In this document: positions 45,250 to 54,233 of the stretch, in pieces
Layout: each line of letters starts with the position of its first letter
Position numbering within the stretch: position 1 is the stretch's first letter
Origin: Pollutimonas bauzanensis
GTDB taxonomy: Bacteria > Pseudomonadota > Gammaproteobacteria > Burkholderiales > Burkholderiaceae_B
Direction of reading: 5' to 3'
DNA length: 64,000 bases
Assembly: GCF_900129885.1 (NCBI RefSeq)
Contig: NZ_FQXE01000001.1
Coordinates: 124,001 to 188,000 of the forward strand
Notes under the pieces: generated by a model
The model's input: the letters and a program-made list of their open reading frames with translations, nothing else
What the model was told of the DNA's origin: nothing
Database searches by the model: none
Translations under genes and position numbers: made by a program

Positions 45250-47358
45250 TTACAGCTCCGCTTTGAGTGTCACCATGACCGTCCTGGGCGCGGCAGGCAT
45301 GTTGCTCCAGCGCGTGCGCAGGTTGTAGTAGAGCGCATCGGTCACATTGTGGATATTGAGTTGCAAAGTCGCCTTGCTCCCCAATAGAGACAAACGGTAG
45401 GCGGCCATAAGATCCAGCTGTGCATAGCCGCCGTCGCTGTAGCTGTTGGCCGTGTCCCCGTAGCGCCGGCCGGCGGCGAACACGCCGGCTCCCAGGCTCA
45501 GGCCCGGAACAGCCTGCGGCGCGTACTTGAGCCACAGACTGCCCTGGTGGCGCGCGGCATAGGGCAGCCGATTGCCGACATGGCCGCCGGTGTCTTTGGT
45601 GATCTGCGCGTCGGTATAGCTGTAGCTGCCCAGCAGACTCCATTGCGCGCTCAGTTGGCCCTGCAAGTCCAGCTCCACTCCCCTGCTGCGCGCTTCGCCA
45701 ATGGCGACATTGATATTCGGATTATCCGGGTCCGGCGTGGAAATATTGCTCTTGTTCAACTGGTACAGCGCAGCGCTTCCCGTATAACGGCCATCGGCCG
45801 CCTGCCATTTGGCGCCCAGCTCGAACTGGCGCGCTTTTTCCGGTTCGCCAAGCTCGGCATTCTGGTATTGCACGCCGGGCCCGAAGGACTGGGTGTAGCT
45901 GCCGTAGAAGGTCCATTGAGGCGATGCCAGGTAGCTCAGGGCCAGTCGTGGGCTGGTGCCGGTGTCGCGCCTATGGCTGATTTCCGTGGGCGAGTAGTAG
46001 GCATAGCTCAAGTCCCGCGTCAGCCGCTCGATGCGCACGCCGGCAAGCAGCCGCCACTGCGGCGCCAGCGTGATCTGGTCTTGCAGCGACAGGCCTACGT
46101 TGCGACTGCGCTGGTCCCACACCACGCCGCGTTCTGCGGTCAGGAATGGCGCCACGTCCACCGCCGATAGGCGCGGATCGAAGTTGTACGGATCGATGGT
46201 GTCGAAATAATCGTCGGTTGCGTCAGTGTAGGACTTCACCCGGCGAGAGGACAGCCCAACCAGCCATTCATGCTCAAAACCACCGAGGCGGCTCTTGCCC
46301 TGCAGATCGAGCCAGGCCGATGTCGTGTCCACCCGCTCATTGCCGAACCAGGCGTAGCGATCACCGCCATCGTACAGATACACGTCCTGGTAGGTCTTGC
46401 GGTTGCCGGCCTTGAGCACACCGCCCGAGAGCTTGAGCGCATCGCTGAAGCGATGTTCGAAAAATACTTCGCCCAGATTGCTCTGATTCTGATCGCGCAG
46501 ACCGGGCTGCCCGAAACTCAGCTTGCGCGGATAGCCGGCCAATCCTTTGCCTTCGGCCGGGGTGCCGCTGTCATAGGCGTAGCGGTCGCGCTGGTGCTCG
46601 TAAGAGAGCCGCAGCAGCGTTTGCGGCGTGATGTCCCATTCCAGCACGGGAGCGACGAAGACCCGATCATTGTCCGACAGCAGGCGAAAGTTGTGGCCGG
46701 TATCATAAGCGGCATCCAGGCGATAGCGCAGCCTGCCATCCTCGGTCAACGGTCCGCTGGCTCCGAGATCGCTGCGGTAGCTGTCATGGCTGCCTATCGA
46801 CTGGGACAGGTCATAGCGCGGTGTGCTGGACGGCAGCTTGGTGACGATGTTGACGATACCGCCAGGATCGCCGGTTCCATAAAGCGCGCCGGCCGGCCCC
46901 TTGAGCACTTCGATCTGATCGACATTGGCCAGGTCAAAGCGCGAGAGCGGGATGAGCTGACCGTTGCGGTAGTTTGCCACGCTCTGCTCGAACCCGCGGA
47001 TCACGAAGCGTTCGTAGCCGCCGCCGAAGGCGTAAACCGACTGGACGCCGCTGACATTCTTCAATACATCCCCCAAGCGTGTGGCCTGCTGTTCCTGGAT
47101 TTCCCGTTTATCGATTACCTGGATGGCCGTGGGTGTCTCTTGCAGAGGGGTTTCTGTCTTGGTTGCGGTTTGGCTTTGCGACGGGCTGGCTGACGCCCCC
47201 TCAACAACGAGGGCCGGTAATGTAGTGATAGCCCTATCGTGCGCCGGATTGTCTCGTAGCGAACTGTCTTGCGCCTGAACTGTCAAGGGAGATGCCGCCA
47301 GGAAGACGGCGCAAATGGCCGTTGCCAGCGGCCCAATGCAATGTGCTCTTTGAATCAT
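45250..47358 (-). CDS. TonB-dependent siderophore-type receptor
   Basis: A 702-residue outer-membrane receptor. After a signal sequence (ATAICAVFLAASPLTVQAQ) comes a TonB-box-like LPALVVEG, the plug (TPTAIQVIDKREIQEQQATRLGDVLKNVSGVQ; FVIRGFEQS; GPAGALYGTGDPGGIVNIVTK) and a 22-strand barrel ending in an aromatic-poor TLKAEL. No N-terminal signalling domain is present. The plug signature is that of the FhuA/FoxA siderophore receptor group. ATG at 47358 is chosen; the longer frame is a shadow. Ligand unknown. Confidence 0.9.
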   Translation of the reverse strand: MIQRAHCIGPLATAICAVFLAASPLTVQAQDSSLRDNPAHDRAITTLPALVVEGASASPSQSQTATKTETPLQETPTAIQVIDKREIQEQQATRLGDVLKNVSGVQSVYAFGGGYERFVIRGFEQSVANYRNGQLIPLSRFDLANVDQIEVLKGPAGALYGTGDPGGIVNIVTKLPSSTPRYDLSQSIGSHDSYRSDLGASGPLTEDGRLRYRLDAAYDTGHNFRLLSDNDRVFVAPVLEWDITPQTLLRLSYEHQRDRYAYDSGTPAEGKGLAGYPRKLSFGQPGLRDQNQSNLGEVFFEHRFSDALKLSGGVLKAGNRKTYQDVYLYDGGDRYAWFGNERVDTTSAWLDLQGKSRLGGFEHEWLVGLSSRRVKSYTDATDDYFDTIDPYNFDPRLSAVDVAPFLTAERGVVWDQRSRNVGLSLQDQITLAPQWRLLAGVRIERLTRDLSYAYYSPTEISHRRDTGTSPRLALSYLASPQWTFYGSYTQSFGPGVQYQNAELGEPEKARQFELGAKWQAADGRYTGSAALYQLNKSNISTPDPDNPNINVAIGEARSRGVELDLQGQLSAQWSLLGSYSYTDAQITKDTGGHVGNRLPYAARHQGSLWLKYAPQAVPGLSLGAGVFAAGRRYGDTANSYSDGGYAQLDLMAAYRLSLLGSKATLQLNIHNVTDALYYNLRTRWSNMPAAPRTVMVTLKAEL

Positions 47359-47572
47359 GCTGTCCTCATCGACAATGCGGCATGAGAAGCGCCCTATGCC
47401 GCCTCCATGCAATAAAAGTGTGCAACATGGCAGCAGGAACTGGCGCCGGGCCCGCGTCCGCGCACTTCGATGCCATAGAAGACATCAACAACGTATGGTT
47501 AGGGGCGCCGGGTTCGGGTGTGCGCCAGATGGAGCGATGGCTCGCTCACCTGTGCCATGTCGATGGACGGGG

Positions 47573-47971
47573 TCAGGAATGCGTTGGAGGGCCGCGAGGC
47601 TGAGCGGCTCGCCACACAGATGATGTGCGTGGCGCGATGAAGAACAGGCGGGGATACGATTGCTGTGATTGCGGCTCCAATGCCACATAGGGTTGAGTGG
47701 GAGGCGATATCCACGGCGCGCCATGACTGCAGCACCACGGGCAGTGGTGCGAGAAATGGTCCGGCTGATCGGACGACGCCGGCAAGTGTTCGTTCGCGTC
47801 GGAAACAAATATCTTGACCAGCCCTGTGCTGCCGCACAGTCCATGCCACTCTCCCTGCGCCGCCGAACGCTGAGCATGGGAAAACGACGATGCAAGGGGC
47901 CCCAGCAGGATAGCGAAGCACGCGATCCATGCCGCAAAATACTTGTAGAAGCAAAACCTTGCTTGGCTCAT
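47573..47971 (-). CDS. DUF2946-type small exported protein
   Basis: A 132-residue protein with an N-terminal hydrophobic segment (YFAAWIACFAILLGPLASSFSHA) and a conserved HHCPWC motif in HFSHHCPWCCSHG, as in DUF2946 proteins. The His/Cys cluster could bind a metal. The gene starts 16 bp downstream of a perfect palindrome and lies 214 bp before the TonB receptor gene, so it probably leads that transcription unit. Function unknown. Confidence 0.7.
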   Translation of the reverse strand: MSQARFCFYKYFAAWIACFAILLGPLASSFSHAQRSAAQGEWHGLCGSTGLVKIFVSDANEHLPASSDQPDHFSHHCPWCCSHGAPWISPPTQPYVALEPQSQQSYPRLFFIAPRTSSVWRAAQPRGPPTHS

Positions 47972-47986
47972 CAGCGCATATTACCT

Positions 47987-48008
47987 TGGAATGTTACGCA
48001 ACATTCCA
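47987..48008. promoter_or_regulatory. Perfect inverted repeat, putative Zur-type operator (site B)
   Basis: TGGAATGTT and its exact complement are separated by 4 nt. The site fills the 55-bp spacer between the SbnA-like gene and the DUF2946 gene and ends 15 bp before the latter's ATG, so a bound protein would block transcription or polymerase entry. Its AATGTT/AACATT half-sites match those of site A in front of the other island operon. Confidence 0.6.
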
Positions 48009-48026
48009 TCACCGAGGACAATACTC

Positions 48027-49097
48027 TTAGGCAGTATGATACGGCGCAACGGGTTGCGGTTCGTGGGGCCTTATCCCGCGGCGCGCCGCTGGCAGCAGCA
48101 GGCCATTTAGTTCCTGGATGATCCGCTCACTGAATAGGCCGTTTGCCCCCATCCACTCATCATTGAAGATCGTATTCAGGTACTTCTCGCCGCCATCGCA
48201 TACCAATACCACGATGGTGATCTGGGGAGTGGTCAGATGCGCTTGTTGCAAGGCCTTGTAGATCACGCCACCGGCTGACCCACCCACCAGGACGGCATGG
48301 TGGCGGGCGAGATAGCGGGCGGTCTCGAATGCGGCCGAGTCGCTGACCTTGAGTCCCTGATCAATGAGGTCATAGTCGATCAACATGCCGATTTCCGCCC
48401 CGGCGGGTGTGCCGGTTCCGGATTGGTGGTATGGCGCACCGTCGCCACCGAAGATCACCGAACCCTCCGGCTCGATACCGACGATGCGCAGATCCGGAAG
48501 ATGAGCCTTGAGCGCCCGGCCAGTGCCGCACAACGAGCCGCCAGTGCCCACGGCGCCGAACAGGAAATGGATGTCATCGCCAAGTGCTTGCCTTAGCTCT
48601 TCGGCCAGCCCACGATAGCCATTTGCATTGCCGGGGTTGTTATGCTGCTGAGTCCAGTAGGCGCCATGCTCGCGAGCGAGCCGGGCGGCGGTTGCATCGC
48701 GATCTGCCGTGGCCAGCCCTCCCTCGGGATCACCCACCGTGAGCAGTTCGGCGCCATACGCTTGCATGCCGCGCAGCTTGTCAACGCTCGAATGGTGGTC
48801 AACTACCGCTGTAAACCGGTAACCCCGCTCGGCGGCAATCAACGCCAGCCCCAAGCCGGTGTTGCCCGAGGTGGACTCGACGATCCAGCCACCGGGCGCG
48901 AGCAGGCCCTGCGCCTCAGCCTCATCGATCATCTGTCGGGCCATTCTGATCTTGGCAGTGCCAGTCGGATTGAACTGCTCCAGTTTCAATAATACCCGGC
49001 CAGAGCCCGCTGCCATCGGTAGTTCGAGCAGCGGTGCCCCTCCAATCAGATCAGAAATGCGGACTTTGATCGGGGAATGAGACGAGATCGGATGCAT
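48027..49097 (-). CDS. SbnA-like PLP enzyme (cysteine-synthase fold)
   Basis: A 356-residue fold-type II PLP enzyme. The PLP lysine lies in LEQFNPTGTAKIRMA, the substrate loop in ESTSGNTGLGLALIA, and the phosphate-binding loop in FGAVGTGGSLCGTG. The long divergent C-terminus and the partner SbnB-like gene separate it from housekeeping CysK/CysM. In staphyloferrin B synthesis SbnA joins O-phospho-L-serine to L-glutamate to give N-(1-amino-1-carboxyl-2-ethyl)-glutamate. The amino donor here could be glutamate, aspartate or another amine. It is the last gene of the first island unit. Confidence 0.8.
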   Translation of the reverse strand: MHPISSHSPIKVRISDLIGGAPLLELPMAAGSGRVLLKLEQFNPTGTAKIRMARQMIDEAEAQGLLAPGGWIVESTSGNTGLGLALIAAERGYRFTAVVDHHSSVDKLRGMQAYGAELLTVGDPEGGLATADRDATAARLAREHGAYWTQQHNNPGNANGYRGLAEELRQALGDDIHFLFGAVGTGGSLCGTGRALKAHLPDLRIVGIEPEGSVIFGGDGAPYHQSGTGTPAGAEIGMLIDYDLIDQGLKVSDSAAFETARYLARHHAVLVGGSAGGVIYKALQQAHLTTPQITIVVLVCDGGEKYLNTIFNDEWMGANGLFSERIIQELNGLLLPAARRGIRPHEPQPVAPYHTA

Positions 49098-49198
49098 GAC
49101 AACCTCCTAAAAGATTCCGAAATCATATGGACAGGAGCGGCTTCTTTCGGTCTCGAATTTGACGCTGGACATTATTGGGACCTTAAGCATCGCGTGGT

Positions 49199-50329
49199 CT
49201 ATACCCTGTTCTGGACACGGATCAGTTCCTGCAAAAATACGTCGTTGTCGGCGGGTAGTGCGAGCGAGACGCGGATATAAGTGTCATAGCCCGGCTCGCG
49301 CCATGCCTTGACGATGACGCCTGCGCGCAGCAGTTGCCGCATGACGTATATGGCATCCATCCCGGTATCGATAAACAGGAAGTTCGTATGCGAAGGTGCT
49401 ACGCGAAAACCCGCTACGCGTAGCGCCTGAGTGAGTCTGGCCCGCTCTTGGCTGATCAAGCTCACGCTTTTCTCCAGGTGTGCCACATCGTCCAGTGCCG
49501 CAAGCGCCGCCTCCTGGGCTAGTTGGTTGACGTTATAGGGCGTGCGCACGCGATGCAGAGCTTCGATCAGGTTGGCATGCGAGGCAATGGCATAGCCCAC
49601 CCGCAGACCGGCGAGGCCGTAGGCCTTGGAAAACGTCCGCAGTACGATCCACGGACGGTTGACGTGGCGTAGCAGGTCAAGTGCATCGGCATACGCCGGG
49701 TCCAGTCGCGCATATTCGTAATAAGCTTCGTCGACCACCAGTAAAGCGTTTTCGGAGGTGTACGCGATTAGCGCTTGCAGTTCTTCGCGGCTAAACACCG
49801 TCCCAACCGGATTGGACGGCTGGCAGACAAACACCAGCTTTACCGGGCCCTCCAGCGCCTGGCGCCAACGTGACGCATCGAAACCGAACGTTTCGGTCAG
49901 CGGCACCTTGTGTACGCCCGCGCCCATCATCAACGGGAATATCTCATGCAGGCCGAAGCACGGAGTCTGGGCGACCACGGTTTCACCTTTGCCCAGGAAC
50001 GCCTGGCATAGCAACTCCAGGATATTCTCCGAACCGTTGCCGAGGACGACGCGCCTATGTTCAACGCCGTGGCGCTCGGCAAGCACGCGGCACAACTCTT
50101 TCCCGGCTGGATCGGGATAGCGCCCCATCCCCTGGTCCAGCCGCCGCTGGATGGCCTGAGCGGCCACTGGCGAAAGGCCGTACGGGTTCTCATTGTTAGA
50201 GAGCTTAATGACGCGCGGCGGCTTGAACTCGCGCGACACGGTTTCTGAATCGGCACCCGGATCATAGGCTGGCAAGCCATGAATTTCGGGACGCAGCAAG
50301 GACTGCACCGTTTCAGAATATTCGTTCAT
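49199..50329 (-). CDS. HisC-like class I/II aminotransferase
   Basis: A 376-residue fold-type I PLP enzyme of the histidinol-phosphate aminotransferase family: KLSNNENPYGLSP, YPDPAGKELCRVLAERHGV, GNGSENILELLCQAFL, VFVCQPSNPVGT and the PLP lysine in RTFSKAYGLAGLRVGYA. The context is not histidine synthesis. Relatives include the threonine-phosphate decarboxylase CobD, so it may transaminate or decarboxylate a pathway intermediate. It has no counterpart in the staphyloferrin B pathway. ATG at 50329 is chosen over an upstream in-frame start. Confidence 0.85.
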   Translation of the reverse strand: MNEYSETVQSLLRPEIHGLPAYDPGADSETVSREFKPPRVIKLSNNENPYGLSPVAAQAIQRRLDQGMGRYPDPAGKELCRVLAERHGVEHRRVVLGNGSENILELLCQAFLGKGETVVAQTPCFGLHEIFPLMMGAGVHKVPLTETFGFDASRWRQALEGPVKLVFVCQPSNPVGTVFSREELQALIAYTSENALLVVDEAYYEYARLDPAYADALDLLRHVNRPWIVLRTFSKAYGLAGLRVGYAIASHANLIEALHRVRTPYNVNQLAQEAALAALDDVAHLEKSVSLISQERARLTQALRVAGFRVAPSHTNFLFIDTGMDAIYVMRQLLRAGVIVKAWREPGYDTYIRVSLALPADNDVFLQELIRVQNRV

Positions 50330-50354
50330 ATCGATTCTCTCCGGTCCGCCGGCC

Positions 50355-51770
50355 TTACAGCGGATTGGCTGCAGGCGTGACATATTCCGCCTGCCGCGCC
50401 AAGCATCCTACGCGCTTGCGAAACGAGGCCAACAGCAAGGTGGCTGTAGCGGCCAGGCCTATCGTCTGGCCAATCCACACTCCGTAGATGCCATAGCCGA
50501 GCGTGACGCCCAACAGATAGGCGCAAGGCAGTCCAACCAGCCAGTAGCCGAGCAGCGAAATCCTGAACGGTCCTGCCGTGTCGCCGGTGCCGCGCAGGAT
50601 GCCGTTGCCTATGTTCTGACTGGCATCGAAGATTTGCAGCACTATGGCAATCAGTAGGCCGGAGGCAGCCAGCGCCAGCGTGGTGGCATTGGCTCGATGG
50701 TCGGCCGAAATGAATAGCGCCACGATCGCATCAGGCACCAGCACATAGGGCACGGCAACCGCGAGCATGGCCGCGACGCCCAAGGCCAAACCCAAGAAGC
50801 CAAGCCGCCGAGCGCGCGCATAGTCAGCGACACCGCAAGCCTCGCTGATATGGATGGAGGCCGCATGGGAGATGCCCGCCGAGATCATGAATACGATGTA
50901 GATGATCTGATTGAGTACCGTTTGCGCGGCCAGGGCTTCCCTGCCCAGCGTGCCGATCAGCAGCGTCAGCACGCTGAAGAAGCCCGCTTCGGACGCATAG
51001 GTTCCGGCTATTGGCAGCCCCAGCCGCCAGACCGCTTTGATGGCATCGGGCGACCAGCGCAGTCCTGGCCAGGCGACATGCGGTGCCAGGATACGGTTAT
51101 TGAGAACCACAGCCAGGAACATCAGAAAGGACAATAGGAAGACGATGCTTGTGGTCAATGCCACGCCCTGGAGCCCCAGGGCCGGCAATCCGAATTGCCC
51201 AAACACCAAGCCGTAGTTCAACCCCGCCGTCAGCACGATGCAAATGAGCGTGATCACCAACAACGGCCCGGGATACTTGAGCCCCACCGTGAAATGCCGC
51301 AGTGTCTGGAACCACAGGCACGGCAGCAGGCCCGGCGCGGCGATCAATAGGAAGCGGGTGGCCATGGCCGCCACTTGGGCATCCTGCCCCAGCCACACCA
51401 GTGGACGCTCAAGCAGCAGCAAGGCGATGGCGAACATGACGCCACATACGGTGGCCCAGAAGAACCCTGCCACCAGCAGATCGCGGACACGCTGATGTTC
51501 GCCACGTGCGTGCGCTTCGGCCACAAGGTTGCTTAAGCCGGTCACCAGACCCGTCCCAGTAGTACGCAATTGGTTGAACAGCGCAATCGCCAAGCCGCCG
51601 GCGGCGAGTTCCAGCGTGCCGAGTCGACCCAGCACCACAATGTCGATGGTGGTCAGCGCCACATGCGCGAAATTGGTCAGGATCAACGGTAAGGCCAGCA
51701 ACAGGATGGCCAGCACGTCGCCACGCCACCAGCGCGACCGTGGCGTGCCCGTCTCGGCTTTGGTCACCAT
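50355..51770 (-). CDS. MATE-family efflux transporter
   Basis: A 471-residue protein with 12 predicted helices in two homologous halves. It has the MATE features LPLILTNFAHVALTTIDIVVLGRLG, GTGLVTGLSNLVAEAHARGE and ANNI-like NIGNGILRGTGDT. MATE proteins export organic cations and zwitterions using H+ or Na+ gradients; here it is placed between biosynthetic genes and is the obvious exporter of the product. Its start overlaps the SbnB-like gene end by 7 bp. Confidence 0.9.
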   Translation of the reverse strand: MVTKAETGTPRSRWWRGDVLAILLLALPLILTNFAHVALTTIDIVVLGRLGTLELAAGGLAIALFNQLRTTGTGLVTGLSNLVAEAHARGEHQRVRDLLVAGFFWATVCGVMFAIALLLLERPLVWLGQDAQVAAMATRFLLIAAPGLLPCLWFQTLRHFTVGLKYPGPLLVITLICIVLTAGLNYGLVFGQFGLPALGLQGVALTTSIVFLLSFLMFLAVVLNNRILAPHVAWPGLRWSPDAIKAVWRLGLPIAGTYASEAGFFSVLTLLIGTLGREALAAQTVLNQIIYIVFMISAGISHAASIHISEACGVADYARARRLGFLGLALGVAAMLAVAVPYVLVPDAIVALFISADHRANATTLALAASGLLIAIVLQIFDASQNIGNGILRGTGDTAGPFRISLLGYWLVGLPCAYLLGVTLGYGIYGVWIGQTIGLAATATLLLASFRKRVGCLARQAEYVTPAANPL

Positions 51771-52762
51771 AGCTTGACCCTCAAGCCACGGCCCTTGGCT
51801 AGCGCCAGGTCGGCCAAATAGCGGCCCAACGCCACATCGGTCACCACCATGCCGCTGTTGTAGGCGAAGACCACATCGCGCGCATCGCGGCGGGCGGGGG
51901 CTTGGCCCAACAGAATATCCGGCAGTTCGGCATCCACTGCCGGAATGCCGCCGTCAGGCGCGGCCAGATCGCTGCAGGTAACTTTCATCTGCGCAATGTC
52001 CGTGGCGATGCGATAGTCGGCACCGTGCAGCACATCGGCATCCACACCATAGCCCAGCAGTACAGCGACCGCGCCCGGCTTGAGCCAGGCATGGCGCACC
52101 TGCTGACGGGCCGAGAGGCCGGATGCCCCGATCACAATGTCCGACCGCACGGCGGCGCGCTCAAGGTCCTCTACGATCTCGACGTCACGTTCGGGATACA
52201 AGCGCCGGACTTCTGCGCGCACGGCGCGCAGCCCCTCATCGTAATGGCCAAAGACCTGCAAATGGTCCAGCTTCGGCAAGGCCGCTACCAGCATCGGCAG
52301 CGCGATCTGCCCCTGTACGCCAGTGCCCACGACCAGAGCGCTGCGCGCATCCGGGCACGCTGCGCGCGCCATCAATGCCGAAGTGGCCGATGTGCGCAAC
52401 GGCCCGAGCTTAACGACATCCATCAGCGCAATCGGCGCGCCCGTGGCGTCATCGCACAGGAAGATGAAGGAGTGAAAACGGTAGCCGCCCCGGCTGCGCT
52501 GTGGGTCGAATTCGTAGACCACCTTGAAGCCGACAGTATCGCTGGCGCCGTCGCGGCCCACCATCGAGTAGCCGATCGAGCGCTGGTCGCGAGGCTGGAC
52601 GATGGTCTTGAGCGGGTTCTGCGAGTCGCCATTGCGCAAAGCGATAAACGCCCGTTCGACGACCTGGATGACTTGCGCGTAGCTGATCCCCAGGTCTTCA
52701 AGTTCGGCCTGGGCCAGGAGCCAAAGCTCACCGCGGGCTGCGTAATGCCGGGACTGCTCCAT
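51764..52762 (-). CDS. SbnB-like ornithine-cyclodeaminase-family dehydrogenase
   Basis: A 332-residue NAD(P)-binding protein of the ornithine cyclodeaminase/mu-crystallin family. Substrate-domain motifs are NPLKTIVQPRDQRSIGYSMVG and GYRFHSFIFLCDDATGAPIALMD, and the Rossmann motif is ALVVGTGVQGQIALPML. SbnB oxidatively releases 2,3-diaminopropionate and 2-oxoglutarate from the SbnA product; the same fold can run the reverse, opine-forming reaction. ATG at 52762 follows AAGGGG at a good distance; a GTG at 52771 is the alternative. Confidence 0.82.
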   Translation of the reverse strand: MEQSRHYAARGELWLLAQAELEDLGISYAQVIQVVERAFIALRNGDSQNPLKTIVQPRDQRSIGYSMVGRDGASDTVGFKVVYEFDPQRSRGGYRFHSFIFLCDDATGAPIALMDVVKLGPLRTSATSALMARAACPDARSALVVGTGVQGQIALPMLVAALPKLDHLQVFGHYDEGLRAVRAEVRRLYPERDVEIVEDLERAAVRSDIVIGASGLSARQQVRHAWLKPGAVAVLLGYGVDADVLHGADYRIATDIAQMKVTCSDLAAPDGGIPAVDAELPDILLGQAPARRDARDVVFAYNSGMVVTDVALGRYLADLALAKGRGLRVKLW

Positions 52763-52786
52763 AGTCAACACCCCTTTTTCACATAA

Positions 52787-54190
52787 TCAGATATCGTCCA
52801 ACCGCCACCGCGGTCTTGTGTCGTCATCGTGAAGGTCCAGGACCACCTTCAAGGGCAGGCGGGCCTCATGAAATCGCGATTCGTTCGAATCCATCTGATA
52901 GCCGGCGGTATTCAGGTACACCAGCGAGTCGCCTGCCCGGATGGCGCGCGGGAAGCCAAGCTTGCGCCAGGTCAGCAGGTCGCCTTCCAGGCAGGTGGAG
53001 CCGGCAATGCAGGCAAGAAACGGTCGCTCGGGCGATGGATCAGTGCCCAACAGCACTGGGTCGGGCAGATACTCGCTGTTGAACCACTGCTCGGACAGGC
53101 TCAGGCTGCTGCCCTGCACGGTCACGATGGCGTAGCCGTCGCTCGCATGGCGGTCCTTGACGGCCTGAACGCGAAATACTGTGAATCCGGCCTGATCCAG
53201 CAAGGCGCGGCCTGGTTCGACGATGATCCCGATGCCATGCCGCCTGGCCTTGGATGCCAAGGTCTCTTTCGCATCGACCAGTTCATGCAAGATGTCGCCC
53301 AATGCCTGGGGTCCAGCCCGCAACGCTCCATAGGGATAGAATCCCCCGAACCTCTTTCCCGCGTGGTAGTGGCTAGGCTCATCCTGGTCTGTAAACGATT
53401 TCCAGCATGCTGGATCGACATACTGAACCGCCAGGCCGCCGCCGAGATCTACGTGGCGGCAGTGCGCCAAGCCGCGTGAGCGCGCTTCGAGGCAATGATC
53501 GATCATTTGGCTGGCCGCTTGGGCGCGTTCTTCAGTGCTATAACCACCGAGGTGGAAAGAAAAGCCTTGCAGCCGGATGGCCTCGCTGTGCGACAGGCAC
53601 ACGCCAATGGCGGCTTCGCGTTCCGCAGGGTTCAACCCAAAGCGGCTGTTGGCTTGACTGGCGAGGCGGCAACGCAACAGGATGCGCCCGCTACTGCCGA
53701 TACGATGAGCCAGGCAAGCCATACGTTCCAGCTCGTGCAGTGAATCGATGGCAACCAGGCAGCGGTGCTGCAGCGAGAGAGCGAGCAGCGCATCGTCCTT
53801 TTCCGGTCCCGAAACGCCAATCGCCTCACCCACTATCCCGGCGGCCAGCGCCTTGGCAAGCTCACCTGTGCTGGCCACATCTGCGCCGATACCCATCAGG
53901 GCCGCGGCCCGGGCGAAGCAATCCGCCTTGTTGGCCTTCTTGGCAAACAGCACGGCGCCATCCAGGTCGTGTTGGTTGAACACCTCGCGAAACTGGTCGA
54001 CGTTCTGTCTGAACACTTGCGGCAAAACAAAGTGCAGCGGCGACCCGAGGCCGTCCGTCAGCTCGCTCAGGATTGCGCTGTGCGCTTGTAGGAGACGGGC
54101 AGTGATCTGATGCAGATGCGCGGTCAGTGGAAACGAAACCGCCGCTGGTACGCTAGCAAGCGAGGCCGAATAATGTGTGTTGCTGTCCAT
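52787..54190 (-). CDS. Y4yA-type PLP-dependent decarboxylase-like enzyme
   Basis: A 467-residue fold-type III PLP enzyme: LFAKKANKADCFARAAALMGIGADVASTGEL carries the PLP lysine, then HLGGYS, VDLGGGLAVQY, EPGRALLDQAG and CLEGDLLTW. This is the alanine-racemase/diaminopimelate-decarboxylase fold, closest in pattern to Y4yA of Rhizobium plasmids, which also sits beside an SbnA-like gene. SbnH of staphyloferrin B belongs to the same wider family and decarboxylates a Dap-containing intermediate. A decarboxylation step in metallophore assembly is the best inference. Confidence 0.8.
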   Translation of the reverse strand: MDSNTHYSASLASVPAAVSFPLTAHLHQITARLLQAHSAILSELTDGLGSPLHFVLPQVFRQNVDQFREVFNQHDLDGAVLFAKKANKADCFARAAALMGIGADVASTGELAKALAAGIVGEAIGVSGPEKDDALLALSLQHRCLVAIDSLHELERMACLAHRIGSSGRILLRCRLASQANSRFGLNPAEREAAIGVCLSHSEAIRLQGFSFHLGGYSTEERAQAASQMIDHCLEARSRGLAHCRHVDLGGGLAVQYVDPACWKSFTDQDEPSHYHAGKRFGGFYPYGALRAGPQALGDILHELVDAKETLASKARRHGIGIIVEPGRALLDQAGFTVFRVQAVKDRHASDGYAIVTVQGSSLSLSEQWFNSEYLPDPVLLGTDPSPERPFLACIAGSTCLEGDLLTWRKLGFPRAIRAGDSLVYLNTAGYQMDSNESRFHEARLPLKVVLDLHDDDTRPRWRLDDI

Positions 54191-54233
54191 ATCCGCCTCC
54201 CCCGTTTCCCGCGATCATGACTGGCGCCGGCGG